A stretch of DNA of 64,000 nt from JAGLOK01 sp963677605. GTDB taxonomy: Bacteria > Bacillota > Clostridia > Christensenellales > UMGS416. The stretch is taken from contig CAXXDX010000006.1 in NCBI GenBank assembly GCA_963677605.2, forward strand, positions 1,547,400 through 1,611,399, read 5' to 3'. Below are positions 9,842 to 18,150 of this stretch, piece by piece. Position numbers and translations under genes: made by a program. The number at the start of each line of letters is the position of its first letter. Within the stretch, counting starts at the first letter, position 1. The notes below the pieces were generated by a model, which worked only from the letters and a program-made list of their open reading frames with translations, was not told the origin of the DNA and ran no database searches.

Positions 9842-10252
9842 TTATAATGGTTTTTTAGCAAGAGTTACCCAAAATTCTTCAATCGTTAAAATCGTTTTAA
9901 TAAAATCGTTAGGATCTACAGGCTTTTCTACATATGCATTTGCACCTAATGAATATGCCAGTTCAATATCTTCATCTCTATGCGAGGATGTTAAAACAAC
10001 TACTGGTATTTTTAATAAGCTCTCTGAATTTTTCCTAATTCTTAAAAAATCAAACCCATTCATTACTTCCATATTTAAATCCAGCAAAATCAACTCAATA
10101 GCAGAATCGTGATTATTTTCAATGAAATCCAGTGCGTCCTTACCATTTATAAATCTTTTGGTAGGATTGCCGATTTTCCCTTTTTTAAAACCTCTTTCTA
10201 TTACTATAACGTCATCATCATTATCTTCTACTAAAATTATTAGATTATTCAT
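9842..10252 (-). CDS. single-domain response regulator, Rcp1-like
   Basis: 136 residues, one receiver domain. Acidic pocket EDNDDD at 9-14, phospho-acceptor Asp in LLDLNM, Thr/Ser in VLTSS and Lys in EKPVDP are all present. The ILVEDNDDDV opening is typical of Rcp1-type receivers paired with bacteriophytochrome-like kinases. The start at 10252 lies 2 bases after the stop of the kinase gene, with GAGGAG inside the end of that gene, so the two are coupled and are likely partners. There is no output domain, so it probably signals by protein contact or acts as a phosphate relay. Confidence 0.92.
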   Translation of the reverse strand: MNNLIILVEDNDDDVIVIERGFKKGKIGNPTKRFINGKDALDFIENNHDSAIELILLDLNMEVMNGFDFLRIRKNSESLLKIPVVVLTSSHRDEDIELAYSLGANAYVEKPVDPNDFIKTILTIEEFWVTLAKKPL

Positions 10253-10254
10253 AC

Positions 10255-11730
10255 TTATGCTCCTCGCTTTTTTATAGAAAAACTTATTGTTGTACCTACA
10301 CCTATTTTGCTTTTCTCTACCCAAATATGCCCACTGTGCTGTTGGATAATAGACCTTACAATTGCAAGACCGGCACCACTGCCTTCTTTATCATTTTTAC
10401 TGTATGCCCTTCTAAATAGATCAAAAATCTTTTCATGTTGATTGCTCTCAATCCCCATGCCATTATCAGAAATAGAAATTATATAATTCGAAGAATCTCT
10501 CGGATCTTCACCTAAACTGATTCTAATATCAACATAGTCCTTATTAGGATTACTATATTTTATTGAATTGTTTATCAGATTCACAAAAACCATTTTCATC
10601 CACGTAGGCTGGCATATTATATTTGGCAACTTATTATAATGTATCTTCACACTGTTTGCTTTTATCAAATCACTCATTTCGAATTTAATTTCTTCAAGCA
10701 TTTCATTAAAATCAACTGTTTTAAATTCAATTTCTCGCTTTCCTACTCTTGATAGTATCAATAAATCATCAATCATATTTGCCATTTTGTTTGATGCGGT
10801 AATTATTCTATTGAAATAATCTTTCCCAGTATCATCAAACTGATTTTCATAATCTTCCATAATAAACTGTGAAAAAGTTCTTATGCTCCTGATTGGTTCT
10901 TTAAGGTCATGGCTTATAATATATGTATATTCATTTAATTTATCATTTATTTGAGTAATCTCATTATTTGTTTTTATTAGTTTTTTTCTATCTTCTTGAA
11001 TTAGTATTAATATAAATCCTAGTAGAATCACATATGAAATAAGTCTTAGTATATGCCAAGTCCACCATGATATACACCACAATTCAGAAAATTGAAATGT
11101 AATATTACTAATACCCATTAATAATGTAGCTGAGAAAAACAATAAATTTGTTTGACTTTTATTTTTAACTAGTCTTACATAAAAATATATCGAACTTATT
11201 AAAAACAATACACCAGCAACAATATTAAGTATAATAGCGCCAATAGTAAATTCATTTTCTATTATCATAGAAGGAATTAAACGGTCGTACGAATATAATA
11301 TGAAGCTAATAATAAAACTGCTTATTGCTCCAAAAATCAAAGACCTAACACTAATACTTTTATTATGCTTTTTCATTGACATAAGGATTGTAGCTAATAT
11401 ACCAAACCCTCCAAATATCCCCGCAATGCTATGGATGAAAACAAAACGATTCCCTGTCGGTGCTAAACTATGAAATAAATCAAGAAATCCCATAAGCAAA
11501 AAACCAACTATGAAACCACTCATATTGTATTCCCAATTATGAGTAAAAACAGTCAAAATAATAGCTACCAAGATTATTATTGTTGATCCTATTACTTCAA
11601 GAGCTATATGAATATGTTCATTGATTAATAACGGATCTGATGTGTATAATTCTATATACATCATAATTAGAGTTAAAATAATAACAAAAATCGCTATAGA
11701 TATTGCTTTTTTATTTATGTATTTAGACAT
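10255..11730 (-). CDS. membrane histidine kinase
   Basis: 491 residues. The first 245 or so form about seven hydrophobic segments resembling an integral membrane sensor of the MASE3 kind. A short coiled coil follows, then a HisKA domain with phospho-acceptor motif YIISHDLKEPIRS, then an HATPase domain with N box (VNLINNSIKYSN), G1 (DNGMGI) and G2 (GSGAGLAI). The gene sits 3 bases after the receiver-GGDEF gene and 2 bases before the receiver gene, so the three form one operon. The likely flow is kinase to the Rcp1-like receiver, perhaps also to the receiver-GGDEF protein. The signal it senses cannot be told. Confidence 0.92.
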   Translation of the reverse strand: MSKYINKKAISIAIFVIILTLIMMYIELYTSDPLLINEHIHIALEVIGSTIIILVAIILTVFTHNWEYNMSGFIVGFLLMGFLDLFHSLAPTGNRFVFIHSIAGIFGGFGILATILMSMKKHNKSISVRSLIFGAISSFIISFILYSYDRLIPSMIIENEFTIGAIILNIVAGVLFLISSIYFYVRLVKNKSQTNLLFFSATLLMGISNITFQFSELWCISWWTWHILRLISYVILLGFILILIQEDRKKLIKTNNEITQINDKLNEYTYIISHDLKEPIRSIRTFSQFIMEDYENQFDDTGKDYFNRIITASNKMANMIDDLLILSRVGKREIEFKTVDFNEMLEEIKFEMSDLIKANSVKIHYNKLPNIICQPTWMKMVFVNLINNSIKYSNPNKDYVDIRISLGEDPRDSSNYIISISDNGMGIESNQHEKIFDLFRRAYSKNDKEGSGAGLAIVRSIIQQHSGHIWVEKSKIGVGTTISFSIKKRGA

Positions 11731-11733
11731 CTT

Positions 11734-12753
11734 TTAATCCTTTTTTAAAAAAACAGGTTCCCTATCTCCATATTCAATATATGCAATATTATCTTTACCG
11801 TTGTCTTTAACATGGTAGAGACATTGATCTGATAAGTGAAACAGGTCATGAAACTCCATTTGCTTTTTATGTGCAAAGGTCATCCCGATTGATGCAGTCA
11901 CTTCAAAATTAGTTGACGATACTTTTTTAAGGTTGTCTTCAAAACTTAATTCTTTCAAATACATTTCTATCTCAGATTTTATTGAATCTGAGATTTTTTT
12001 TAGAATTATTAAATGATTGTTTATAACCTCTAGCTTATCTGAATTTAGTGCCTCTACCAAGCATAGTGCAAACTCATCTCCACCATATCTTGAAACTAGA
12101 TCCGTTTTTCTTACTGTATTTTTTATTACGTCTCCTACAATTTTCAGCACTTCATCACCGATTAGGTGTCCGTAACTATCATTAACTGATTTAAAATTAT
12201 CTATGTCAATAACAGACAAAGAAATATAATTACCACTTCTATTTAAACGTATTATTTCATCTTCTACTTTACTAATAAAATAACGTCGGTTAAACAATCC
12301 TGTTAACCCATCAAGCCTAGAAAGTTTTATTATTTCATCTTGTTGTTCTTGAATTTTAAGATTAAGATTTGTCTCTTTTACTGCACTTCTAATTGCCATT
12401 TTAAGACTACTTTTATTAATTTGATCCTTTATAAGATAATTTTCCGCATTTGCTTTAATGCAGTCGACTATTACCTGAGGATTAATTTCATTTGTCAGTA
12501 TTATGACTGATATGTGTTTATAGTTTGCATCAAACTGCAATTCTTTAAGCAATTCAATGCCTTTTAAAATGCCAAGATTATAATCAAGTAATATACAAAT
12601 AGGATCATTATCTCTGATGTTATCCATCATTGAATCAATCCCGTTTTGGCCATTATCATATATTACTTCATATTCCTCTTGCAGAAGTCTATTGATTATT
12701 AGATAATCATTCTCACTATCATCTATAACTAAAATAACCTTTTTATTTTCCAT
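11734..12753 (-). CDS. response regulator with GGDEF output (diguanylate cyclase)
   Basis: 339 residues: receiver domain (1-120; acidic DDSEND, phospho-Asp in LLDYNLG, Lys in LIKDQ), a short coiled linker, then a GGDEF domain with LDGLTGLFNRR, RKTD I-site and intact GGDEF. A WspR/PleD-like layout means phosphorylation should raise cyclic di-GMP synthesis. The ATG at 12753 is preferred over the TTG at 12765 because GAGGGG is 5 bases before it. It is the first gene of a three-gene operon with the membrane kinase and the Rcp1-like receiver. Confidence 0.92.
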   Translation of the reverse strand: MENKKVILVIDDSENDYLIINRLLQEEYEVIYDNGQNGIDSMMDNIRDNDPICILLDYNLGILKGIELLKELQFDANYKHISVIILTNEINPQVIVDCIKANAENYLIKDQINKSSLKMAIRSAVKETNLNLKIQEQQDEIIKLSRLDGLTGLFNRRYFISKVEDEIIRLNRSGNYISLSVIDIDNFKSVNDSYGHLIGDEVLKIVGDVIKNTVRKTDLVSRYGGDEFALCLVEALNSDKLEVINNHLIILKKISDSIKSEIEMYLKELSFEDNLKKVSSTNFEVTASIGMTFAHKKQMEFHDLFHLSDQCLYHVKDNGKDNIAYIEYGDREPVFLKKD

Positions 12754-12968
12754 TTTGCCCCTCAACCGCTAATTTGTTTGAATATAATACTATATAAATT
12801 ATATCGGAAATACAAGCTATTCTCTTTATGAATCTATGTGTTTATGTTACTACTATAATAGAATAATTCATTAATTTTACTTAACATCCAAATCTAGTAT
12901 TATGACAACAGTAATTTGTTGCTTAAATCCTATATTGCACTTAATTAATAAGGTTTAATATTAGTTTT

Positions 12969-13322
12969 TTATAGTTTGTTTATAGTGCTTAATACTTCTT
13001 CGTTGTTAAAAGGCTTTACTATAAAGCTTTTTGCTCCCAAACTGATGGCTTTTATCACATTCTCTTTCTGAGCCATTGCAGAAATCATGATTACAATAGG
13101 TTTGTTTTCAAGTTTTGATATCTCTTTTAAACATTCTAATCCGTCCATTTCAGGCATAGTTATATCAAGTAAAACAATATCAGGCTTTAAAGTGTTAATC
13201 TTCTTTAAGGCTACCCTACCATTTTCAGCCTCTCCAACAATCTCATAATCAGTATCTTTTAGTATCAGCATTAATGAGCTGCGCATAAATGCTGCATCAT
13301 CCACAATCAGCACTTTTTTCAT
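12969..13322 (-). CDS. CheY-like response regulator
   Basis: 117 residues, receiver domain only. It has DD at 7-8, phospho-Asp in LLDITMP, Ser in MISAM and Lys in VKPF. VDDAAFMRSSLM is typical of chemotaxis CheY. The start at 13322 is fixed by GGAGG 7 bases ahead. No che or motility genes are nearby; its neighbours are cyclic di-GMP genes, so it may link to a chromosomal chemotaxis system or to the kinase downstream (inference). Confidence 0.9.
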   Translation of the reverse strand: MKKVLIVDDAAFMRSSLMLILKDTDYEIVGEAENGRVALKKINTLKPDIVLLDITMPEMDGLECLKEISKLENKPIVIMISAMAQKENVIKAISLGAKSFIVKPFNNEEVLSTINKL

Positions 13323-13416
13323 TACTAATCCTCCGTTTTTCAATAAGATAAAGATATATTACTTAACTTACCAATACACAACAAATAGTAAACCTATTTT
13401 AAAATCTATCCTGTTT

Positions 13417-13593
13417 TCATGATACAGAGATCTTTGAAATAATTTGAATTTTTTCTGAGCTATTATCTATTACAATTTCTCCGTTATCACCTTGAATTTC
13501 ATAATCAGTGATATCTCTATTATGATTTTCTATTATGAGTTTTAGTTTGTTTTTAGCTAAATCTTCTTTATCGAGTTTAATTGTAATTTTCAT
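13417..13593 (-). CDS. 58-residue charged hypothetical protein
   Basis: A short frame with a very strong ribosome site (GGAGGAG, 5 bases before the ATG at 13593). The product starts MKITIKLDKEDL and is rich in Lys, Asp, Glu, Ile and Asn, with alternating hydrophobics suggesting a small beta/alpha fold. No cysteines or membrane segment. It lies between parB and the CheY-like gene on the same strand. I do not recognise it. Support is the ribosome site and the protein-like composition. Confidence 0.6.
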   Translation of the reverse strand: MKITIKLDKEDLAKNKLKLIIENHNRDITDYEIQGDNGEIVIDNSSEKIQIISKISVS

Positions 13594-13769
13594 ATCTCTC
13601 CTCCACTATCATTTACAACTCTAATATTATTTCTTATATTATCTAACAATTCAAGGGTAACATGCATTTGTTTAATATTATGTAACTTTGTCACAAAAAT
13701 TAGATATAACATAAATAAGGCTAATGTTTATTCACATTAACCTTAAATCTTATGAAGTCTTACATGATT

Positions 13770-14726
13770 TTAATGTTCAATTGTTTCTTCTTGCACACTT
13801 TCAGTCTCAAACCAAGCCCTAAGTGCTTTCACAACAACATCCTCAACTTCCTTTGGAGATGCGCTACTTGGAAAGTAATCCTTTATCTTTTTGTATGATA
13901 ACTTAATCACCTTCGATGGTTGTTTCATTTTCTGAGTTATTATCTTATCAATCTTTTCGTAAGTGAGTTCTCCGTTTTGACTTATACCTTTAAGCATGGT
14001 CGCTTGTTTTAACGGAACACTAAAGTTTTCTTCTCTATTCAGAATGTCATACAGATTATCCTGTTCTTTCTTCTTAAGATAAGAGATCTCAACTGCAGGA
14101 ATGAAAGCAAGTTTCTTTTCATCAACTTTCTCAAGAAGATTATTATTCAAGTTTGTTAATCGAATGTATCTTTGCACCTGCCTTCCACTCTCATTGCTAT
14201 CCTCTCCTACTATATCAGCCGTTTCTAACTTCCCGACAAGTTGTCGTGAAGTTAAATCACTACGCTTGCCTTGTGCTTTAATAGCTTCTAGTTTTAGTTT
14301 GTATGCAAAAGCCTTTTCACTCGGAAGTATTCCTTCACGCTGCTGTAAGTTTGAGTCTATCATAAGTATTGTAGCGGTTTCATTACTAAGTTCACGCACA
14401 TTGCAGGGTATTTCATCCAATCCCGCTATACGAGCTGCCTGTACTCTGTTATGTCCTGCGATTATCTCATACTCATATTTATCATGTTTATATGGTCTTA
14501 CTAGTATCGGAACAATTACTCCCTGTTCCTTAATGCTTTCAGCTAAACTCATCATCTTTTCATTGTCATACTTCTTGAAAGGATGTTTATCAAAAGGTTT
14601 CAGTTTTGATACAGGCAGCTTAATTACTCCTTTATCAGTTAATGCTTCTCTTGCTTCACGCTCTCTTTCTTCTGTTGCCTTGAACATTTCTTCAAAGGAT
14701 TTTAATCCTGGCTTAAACTGCGTCAT
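13770..14726 (-). CDS. parB: ParB/Spo0J-family partition protein
   Basis: 318 residues. It has the ParB N-terminal CTPase core (LPVSKLKPFDKHPFK; EIIAGHNRVQAARIAG, the GxRR-like motif as GHNR; SNLQQR) and a central helix-turn-helix region (about 150-215). The C-terminal part is variable. Its ATG overlaps the parA stop by 14 bases, with AAGGAGG 9 bases ahead. Plasmid/ICE-type ParB proteins of this length load at parS and act with ParA for stable inheritance, here probably of the excised conjugative element. No classic chromosomal parS was noticed nearby. Confidence 0.93.
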   Translation of the reverse strand: MTQFKPGLKSFEEMFKATEEREREAREALTDKGVIKLPVSKLKPFDKHPFKKYDNEKMMSLAESIKEQGVIVPILVRPYKHDKYEYEIIAGHNRVQAARIAGLDEIPCNVRELSNETATILMIDSNLQQREGILPSEKAFAYKLKLEAIKAQGKRSDLTSRQLVGKLETADIVGEDSNESGRQVQRYIRLTNLNNNLLEKVDEKKLAFIPAVEISYLKKKEQDNLYDILNREENFSVPLKQATMLKGISQNGELTYEKIDKIITQKMKQPSKVIKLSYKKIKDYFPSSASPKEVEDVVVKALRAWFETESVQEETIEH

Positions 14727-15507
14727 CTTCTAATACCTCCTTGGTGAATGCTTCATAAGCAAGTGATACTTTGCATTCAGAATCATAAAGATAAATACTT
14801 TTCCCTAACGCTGTATGTTCTACCGCTCTTATTGATTGAGGTATTTTATTCTCGAATATTTTGATGTTATCACCATATGCACTTTCAAGGCTTTCGAGTA
14901 TAGCCTTGCTAAACTTGAAACGCTCATTATGCATTGTCATAAGAATTCCTTTAAAGGTAAGCTCAGGATTAATATGCTTCTTTATTCTTGATATGGTTCT
15001 TATCAGCATTTCTAATCCTTTAGCTGATAAGTAATGTGCTTGTACAGGAATAAGTACGCTTGTTGCAGCAACTAAGGCATTAATAGTAAGCATCCCTAAT
15101 GAAGGCATACAATCTATCAATATATAATCATAATCGTTTTTGAATTGAAGAAGAAAGTATTTAAGAAGCTTTTCTCGGCTTAATGCATTAACCAATGAAG
15201 GTTCAATACCCGCAAGCTCTATAGACGAAGGTATCAAGTCACATCCTTCAACCTTTAATATTACTTCCTCTTTTGTTAAAGTGATTTTGTCTTCTATGAA
15301 CTCTGAGAAAACATTTGCAATAGTTGTTTTGATTTCATCCGTATTCTGGTATCCCATACACATTGTCAGATTTGATTGAGAATCTAAGTCGACTAGAAGA
15401 ACTTTCTTTCCATGTCGTGCAAGGCTTGTTCCTAAGTTGAGTGTGGTAGTCGTTTTCCCTACTCCGCCTTTTTGATTGGCGATTGCGATAATCTGTGTTT
15501 GCTTCAT
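14713..15507 (-). CDS. parA: ParA-family ATPase
   Basis: 264 residues. The deviant Walker A KGGVGKTTTT is at about residues 13-22, the A' motif LLVDLDSQSNLT near 40 and the Walker B region ILIDCMPSLG near 130. The N-terminus lacks the extra DNA-binding region of type Ia ParA, so it is Soj/MinD-like. It is the promoter-proximal gene of the parAB pair. Partition ATPases at one end of such elements fit a mobile-element origin. Confidence 0.95.
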   Translation of the reverse strand: MKQTQIIAIANQKGGVGKTTTTLNLGTSLARHGKKVLLVDLDSQSNLTMCMGYQNTDEIKTTIANVFSEFIEDKITLTKEEVILKVEGCDLIPSSIELAGIEPSLVNALSREKLLKYFLLQFKNDYDYILIDCMPSLGMLTINALVAATSVLIPVQAHYLSAKGLEMLIRTISRIKKHINPELTFKGILMTMHNERFKFSKAILESLESAYGDNIKIFENKIPQSIRAVEHTALGKSIYLYDSECKVSLAYEAFTKEVLEDDAV

Positions 15508-15631
15508 TTTAATATCCCTTTCCGTCTAAAAAGTTATAGTTTGGCACCTATAATCCTTATTTGAAAACAGATATTATTGTGTTATATCAATTTTAATTAT
15601 ATGAAGTTCTGGTTATAAAAAAATCACTTCA

Positions 15632-15667
15632 CCAAATAAAAAAAGCCAATAGGCTTTTTTTATTTGG
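15632..15667. terminator. perfect 16-bp hairpin, bidirectional terminator
   Basis: Arms CCAAATAAAAAAAGCC and GGCTTTTTTTATTTGG are exact reverse complements around AATA. The inner GGC stem with runs of A and T on both sides fits a two-way intrinsic terminator. On the minus strand it lies 275 bases beyond the Nqr/Rnf-like operon and upstream of parA. Confidence 0.75.
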
Positions 15668-15709
15668 CAAGCAAAGCGCAGCCCAAGCGTTTTTTATAAA
15701 AACGCGATT
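15644..15709. repeat. 66-bp direct repeat, copy 1
   Basis: About 61 of 66 bases match copy 2 at 15775-15840. It starts AGCCAATAGGC and ends AAAACGCGATT, with an internal near-palindrome GCGTTTTTTATAAAAACGC. It overlaps the second arm of the long hairpin. Confidence 0.85.
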
Positions 15710-15746
15710 CGCGACAATAGTTTCAAGAGAAACTATGAAAGCGATT
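15710..15746. repeat. 37-base insert with hairpin, flanked by GCGATT
   Basis: Compared with the sequence after copy 2, copy 1 is followed by an extra 37 bases. The insert contains the exact hairpin ATAGTTTC-AAGA-GAAACTAT (15717-15736) and is bracketed by GCGATT on both sides (15704-15709 and 15741-15746), like a small insertion with target duplication or a slippage event. Confidence 0.55.
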
Positions 15747-15774
15747 AAACTTTTCTAACTTCAATATCAGATAA

Positions 15775-15840
15775 AGCTAATAGGCTTTTTTTATTTGGCA
15801 AGCGAAGCGCTGCCCAGACGTTTTTTATAAAAACGCGATT
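15775..15840. repeat. 66-bp direct repeat, copy 2
   Basis: Second copy of the repeat at 15644-15709, starting AGCTAATAGGC. Similarity continues past its end (GATTAAA, TTTT, AACT and ATAA blocks shared with 15744-15774), so the true unit is about 95-100 bp and tandem. Confidence 0.85.
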
Positions 15841-15942
15841 AAATATTTTAACTGTAATTTGAAATAAGTCTTTATGTTTGCTTTTAATTTCTAGGTATAA
15901 CACAAACCAAGTTTTTTATAAGCACTTAAACAATTTAATATA

Positions 15943-16401
15943 CTAAATCAACCCAAGAAATCTAGCCAGTTCTACAGGATCAAGACGATACACGCTTCCA
16001 TGTCCTTCAAAGAATCCATGTTCGCGGATCATGTGTATATTGAGATCTGTCCAACGCATTATTACGCCTGTGTCGATTCTTCTTGCAAGAGTTTGTCGTT
16101 TGTCCAGCTTTACATTGTCTTTAAACGGACAGGGGAGTTTTCCCATATAATCTTCGGCTTCTATTTCAAAGCACTCATCCATAATCATTGGTTTGCCAAG
16201 TCCCTGCATACCAAAATCAGTCAGCTCCTGCATTTTGTCAGCCAGATTTTCTTTAGAAACTCCAACTTTTTTAAGCGCTTTAGCATCTGCCTGCAATATA
16301 TCTGTAAGGTTGCGGCTGTCTTTGCCTAAAAATCCATGTGCCGAAAGCGTTCCCGGCATCATATTTTCTTGTATAACAGTAAGTTCAGGACTCTGTTTCA
16401 T
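15943..16401 (-). CDS. uncharacterised protein, last gene of the Nqr/Rnf-like operon
   Basis: 152 residues, no membrane segment or signal peptide. Notable are MMPGTLSAHGFLG near the N-terminus, LPCPF near 90 and HMIREHGFFEGHG near 125. The paired His residues and single Cys could bind metal or a cofactor, but this is only a pattern. It starts 15 bases after nqrF stops, so it is almost certainly co-translated with the pump. I do not recognise the family. Its place suggests an assembly, electron-transfer or regulatory role for the pump. Confidence 0.8.
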   Translation of the reverse strand: MKQSPELTVIQENMMPGTLSAHGFLGKDSRNLTDILQADAKALKKVGVSKENLADKMQELTDFGMQGLGKPMIMDECFEIEAEDYMGKLPCPFKDNVKLDKRQTLARRIDTGVIMRWTDLNIHMIREHGFFEGHGSVYRLDPVELARFLGLI

Positions 16402-16416
16402 ATTCGAGCCTCCCCT

Positions 16417-17514
16417 TTAGAATTTGTCGTAATATACTTTTTCTTCCGGTATTCCCTTCGTTCCCAAGACATTAATACAAGCCTTAATCATACCGGGGCT
16501 GCCGCAAAGATAACCTTCCATATCCGAGCCGTCATTGATATAGCGGTCAACAACTTCAGTAATCAGGCCGACCTCTCCATCCCAGTTATCTTCGGGCGCA
16601 GGTTTTGAAAGCGCGGGAATAAAACGGAAGTTCTCATGCTTGTTATCCAAATCTTTAAAATAATCAATATAATATAAATCCTTCTTAGTAACAGCACCAA
16701 AAAAGAAGTTCATCTTGATATCAATTCCCCTTTCAAGCACATCCAAAATAATTGATCTTATTGGTGCAAGGCCGGAACCTCCAGCAATCATTACAATTTC
16801 GCTGCAGTTTCCTCTTAAATAGAAATCACCATAAGGGCCGCTTATCCTAGCACGGTCACCGGCTGACAGCTGTGTATGAACATAAGTTGTGCAGATACCG
16901 TCCGGCACCTGCCGTATAATAAGCTCAATTGCTTTATTGTCTGACGGAACGTTAGCAATTGAATAAGCACGGTATACACTCTCTTTTATCTTGTCATATG
17001 GTTTAGTATAAAACTGCATATACTGTCCTGCTTTGAATTGTACCGTTTCTCCTTCAGGCAGTTTAAGCCTTAACCCTTTGATGTCATGTGTAAGCTGATC
17101 TATTGATTCTATAACAGTAATGTATTCTTTTATGTTAAACAGTTCTTCAGGAATCAATATTCGTATATTGTTTTTAATTTTCACCTGACATGATAGGCGG
17201 AAGTTATTGCTGCGCTCCTCTTCATCAAGATAAGGCTCTTCAGTAGGAAGCAAAGGACCTGCACCTTCAAGTACCTGAACCTTGCACAATCCGCATGTCG
17301 CTTTTCCTCCGCACGCAGACGGTATAAATATTTTCTGTCCGGCAAGCGTAGAAAGCAGGGAAGATCCGCCTTCCACTTTGAGAACCCTGTCACCATTATT
17401 TATATCAATCTCGCATTCACCATAATTGTTAAAAAAGTACTCGGCTACAATTATTATAAGTGAAAGTCCCACTGATATTGCAGTTACGCTTAATACTGTT
17501 GTCAGTATTTCCAT
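16417..17514 (-). CDS. nqrF: Na+-NQR subunit F-type NADH dehydrogenase module
   Basis: 365 residues. One N-terminal membrane anchor (about 5-27), a 2Fe-2S plant-type ferredoxin domain with CGGKATCGLC and a fourth Cys in RLSC, then an FAD/NAD(P)H reductase domain with RAYSIAN (FAD) and GGSGLAPIRS, CGSPGM (NADH). This is the electron-input subunit that distinguishes Nqr from Rnf. It should oxidise NADH on the cytoplasmic face and pass electrons to the membrane flavins. It is slightly shorter than the usual roughly 405-residue NqrF. Confidence 0.93.
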   Translation of the reverse strand: MEILTTVLSVTAISVGLSLIIIVAEYFFNNYGECEIDINNGDRVLKVEGGSSLLSTLAGQKIFIPSACGGKATCGLCKVQVLEGAGPLLPTEEPYLDEEERSNNFRLSCQVKIKNNIRILIPEELFNIKEYITVIESIDQLTHDIKGLRLKLPEGETVQFKAGQYMQFYTKPYDKIKESVYRAYSIANVPSDNKAIELIIRQVPDGICTTYVHTQLSAGDRARISGPYGDFYLRGNCSEIVMIAGGSGLAPIRSIILDVLERGIDIKMNFFFGAVTKKDLYYIDYFKDLDNKHENFRFIPALSKPAPEDNWDGEVGLITEVVDRYINDGSDMEGYLCGSPGMIKACINVLGTKGIPEEKVYYDKF

Positions 17515-17533
17515 AGTTGTTACTCCCCCGTAC

Positions 17534-18127
17534 TCAGGTTATCGAGAAGATGCCGGAAAATCCGATAAATGCCAACGCCATAATGCCGGTTATAATAAAC
17601 GCAATACCCGGACCTTCGAGCCCTTTAGGCAGTTTAGTCTTTCCCATTTTTTCGCGAATTGCCGCAAGCGCGCTTATTGCAAGCCACCAGCCGATTCCGC
17701 TTCCCAAGCCAAACAATAAAGACTGCAAAAATCCATACTGTCTTATTACCATAAACAAAGTCGTGCCCAGTATCGCGCAGTTAACCGTTATAAGCGGAAG
17801 GAAAATACCGAGCTTTACATGCAAATCCGGCAATAATCTGTCCATCGCCATTTCGATAATCTGAACTGATGCTGCGATTATGATGATAAACAAAACATAC
17901 TGCAGATAATCAAGCCCAAGCGGCACTATTATAAGTTTATAAACCCAGTAGTTTATAATTGTTGTAAAAACCATTACCAATGTAACCGATTTCCCCAAAC
18001 TTGAAGCAGTCTTATACTCACCGGATATGGAAATATAAGAACACATGCCGAGGAAATTCGACAGAATCATATTGCTGGTCAATATAGATGCAAAAAATAT
18101 AATAAGAGGATTGATTCCTGTTGTCAT
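17534..18127 (-). CDS. nqrE: Nqr/Rnf membrane subunit, NqrE/RnfA type
   Basis: 197 residues with six membrane helices. Opening NPLIIFFASILTSNMILSNF matches NqrE/RnfA, including the conserved Cys in LGMCSYIS that with its partner in the D/E subunit holds an intramembrane iron-sulphur cluster in this family. Second symmetry Cys region INYW...NCAILG is also present. It sits 19 bases before nqrF and 23 bases after nqrD. Confidence 0.93.
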   Translation of the reverse strand: MTTGINPLIIFFASILTSNMILSNFLGMCSYISISGEYKTASSLGKSVTLVMVFTTIINYWVYKLIIVPLGLDYLQYVLFIIIIAASVQIIEMAMDRLLPDLHVKLGIFLPLITVNCAILGTTLFMVIRQYGFLQSLLFGLGSGIGWWLAISALAAIREKMGKTKLPKGLEGPGIAFIITGIMALAFIGFSGIFSIT

Positions 18128-18150
18128 TAAACTTACAGCTCCCTTCCTGT

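Larger units (their letters stand above)
15508..15942. other. 435-base non-coding region with a long palindrome and direct repeats; probable element boundary
   Basis: No gene. It separates the parAB end of the mobile element from the Nqr/Rnf-like operon. It holds a 36-base hairpin, two 66-bp direct repeats 131 bp apart and a small inserted hairpin, listed separately. The parA promoter should also lie here. No tRNA gene or clear core attachment site could be picked out. Confidence 0.6.

Noticed and set aside
5600..13700. Cyclic di-GMP riboswitch near the signalling genes
   Set aside because: I looked for the conserved GEMM-type core in the gaps on both strands and did not see it.
15644..15840. 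CRISPR-like repeats
   Set aside because: Only two 66-bp copies, too long and with a related spacer; no cas genes.
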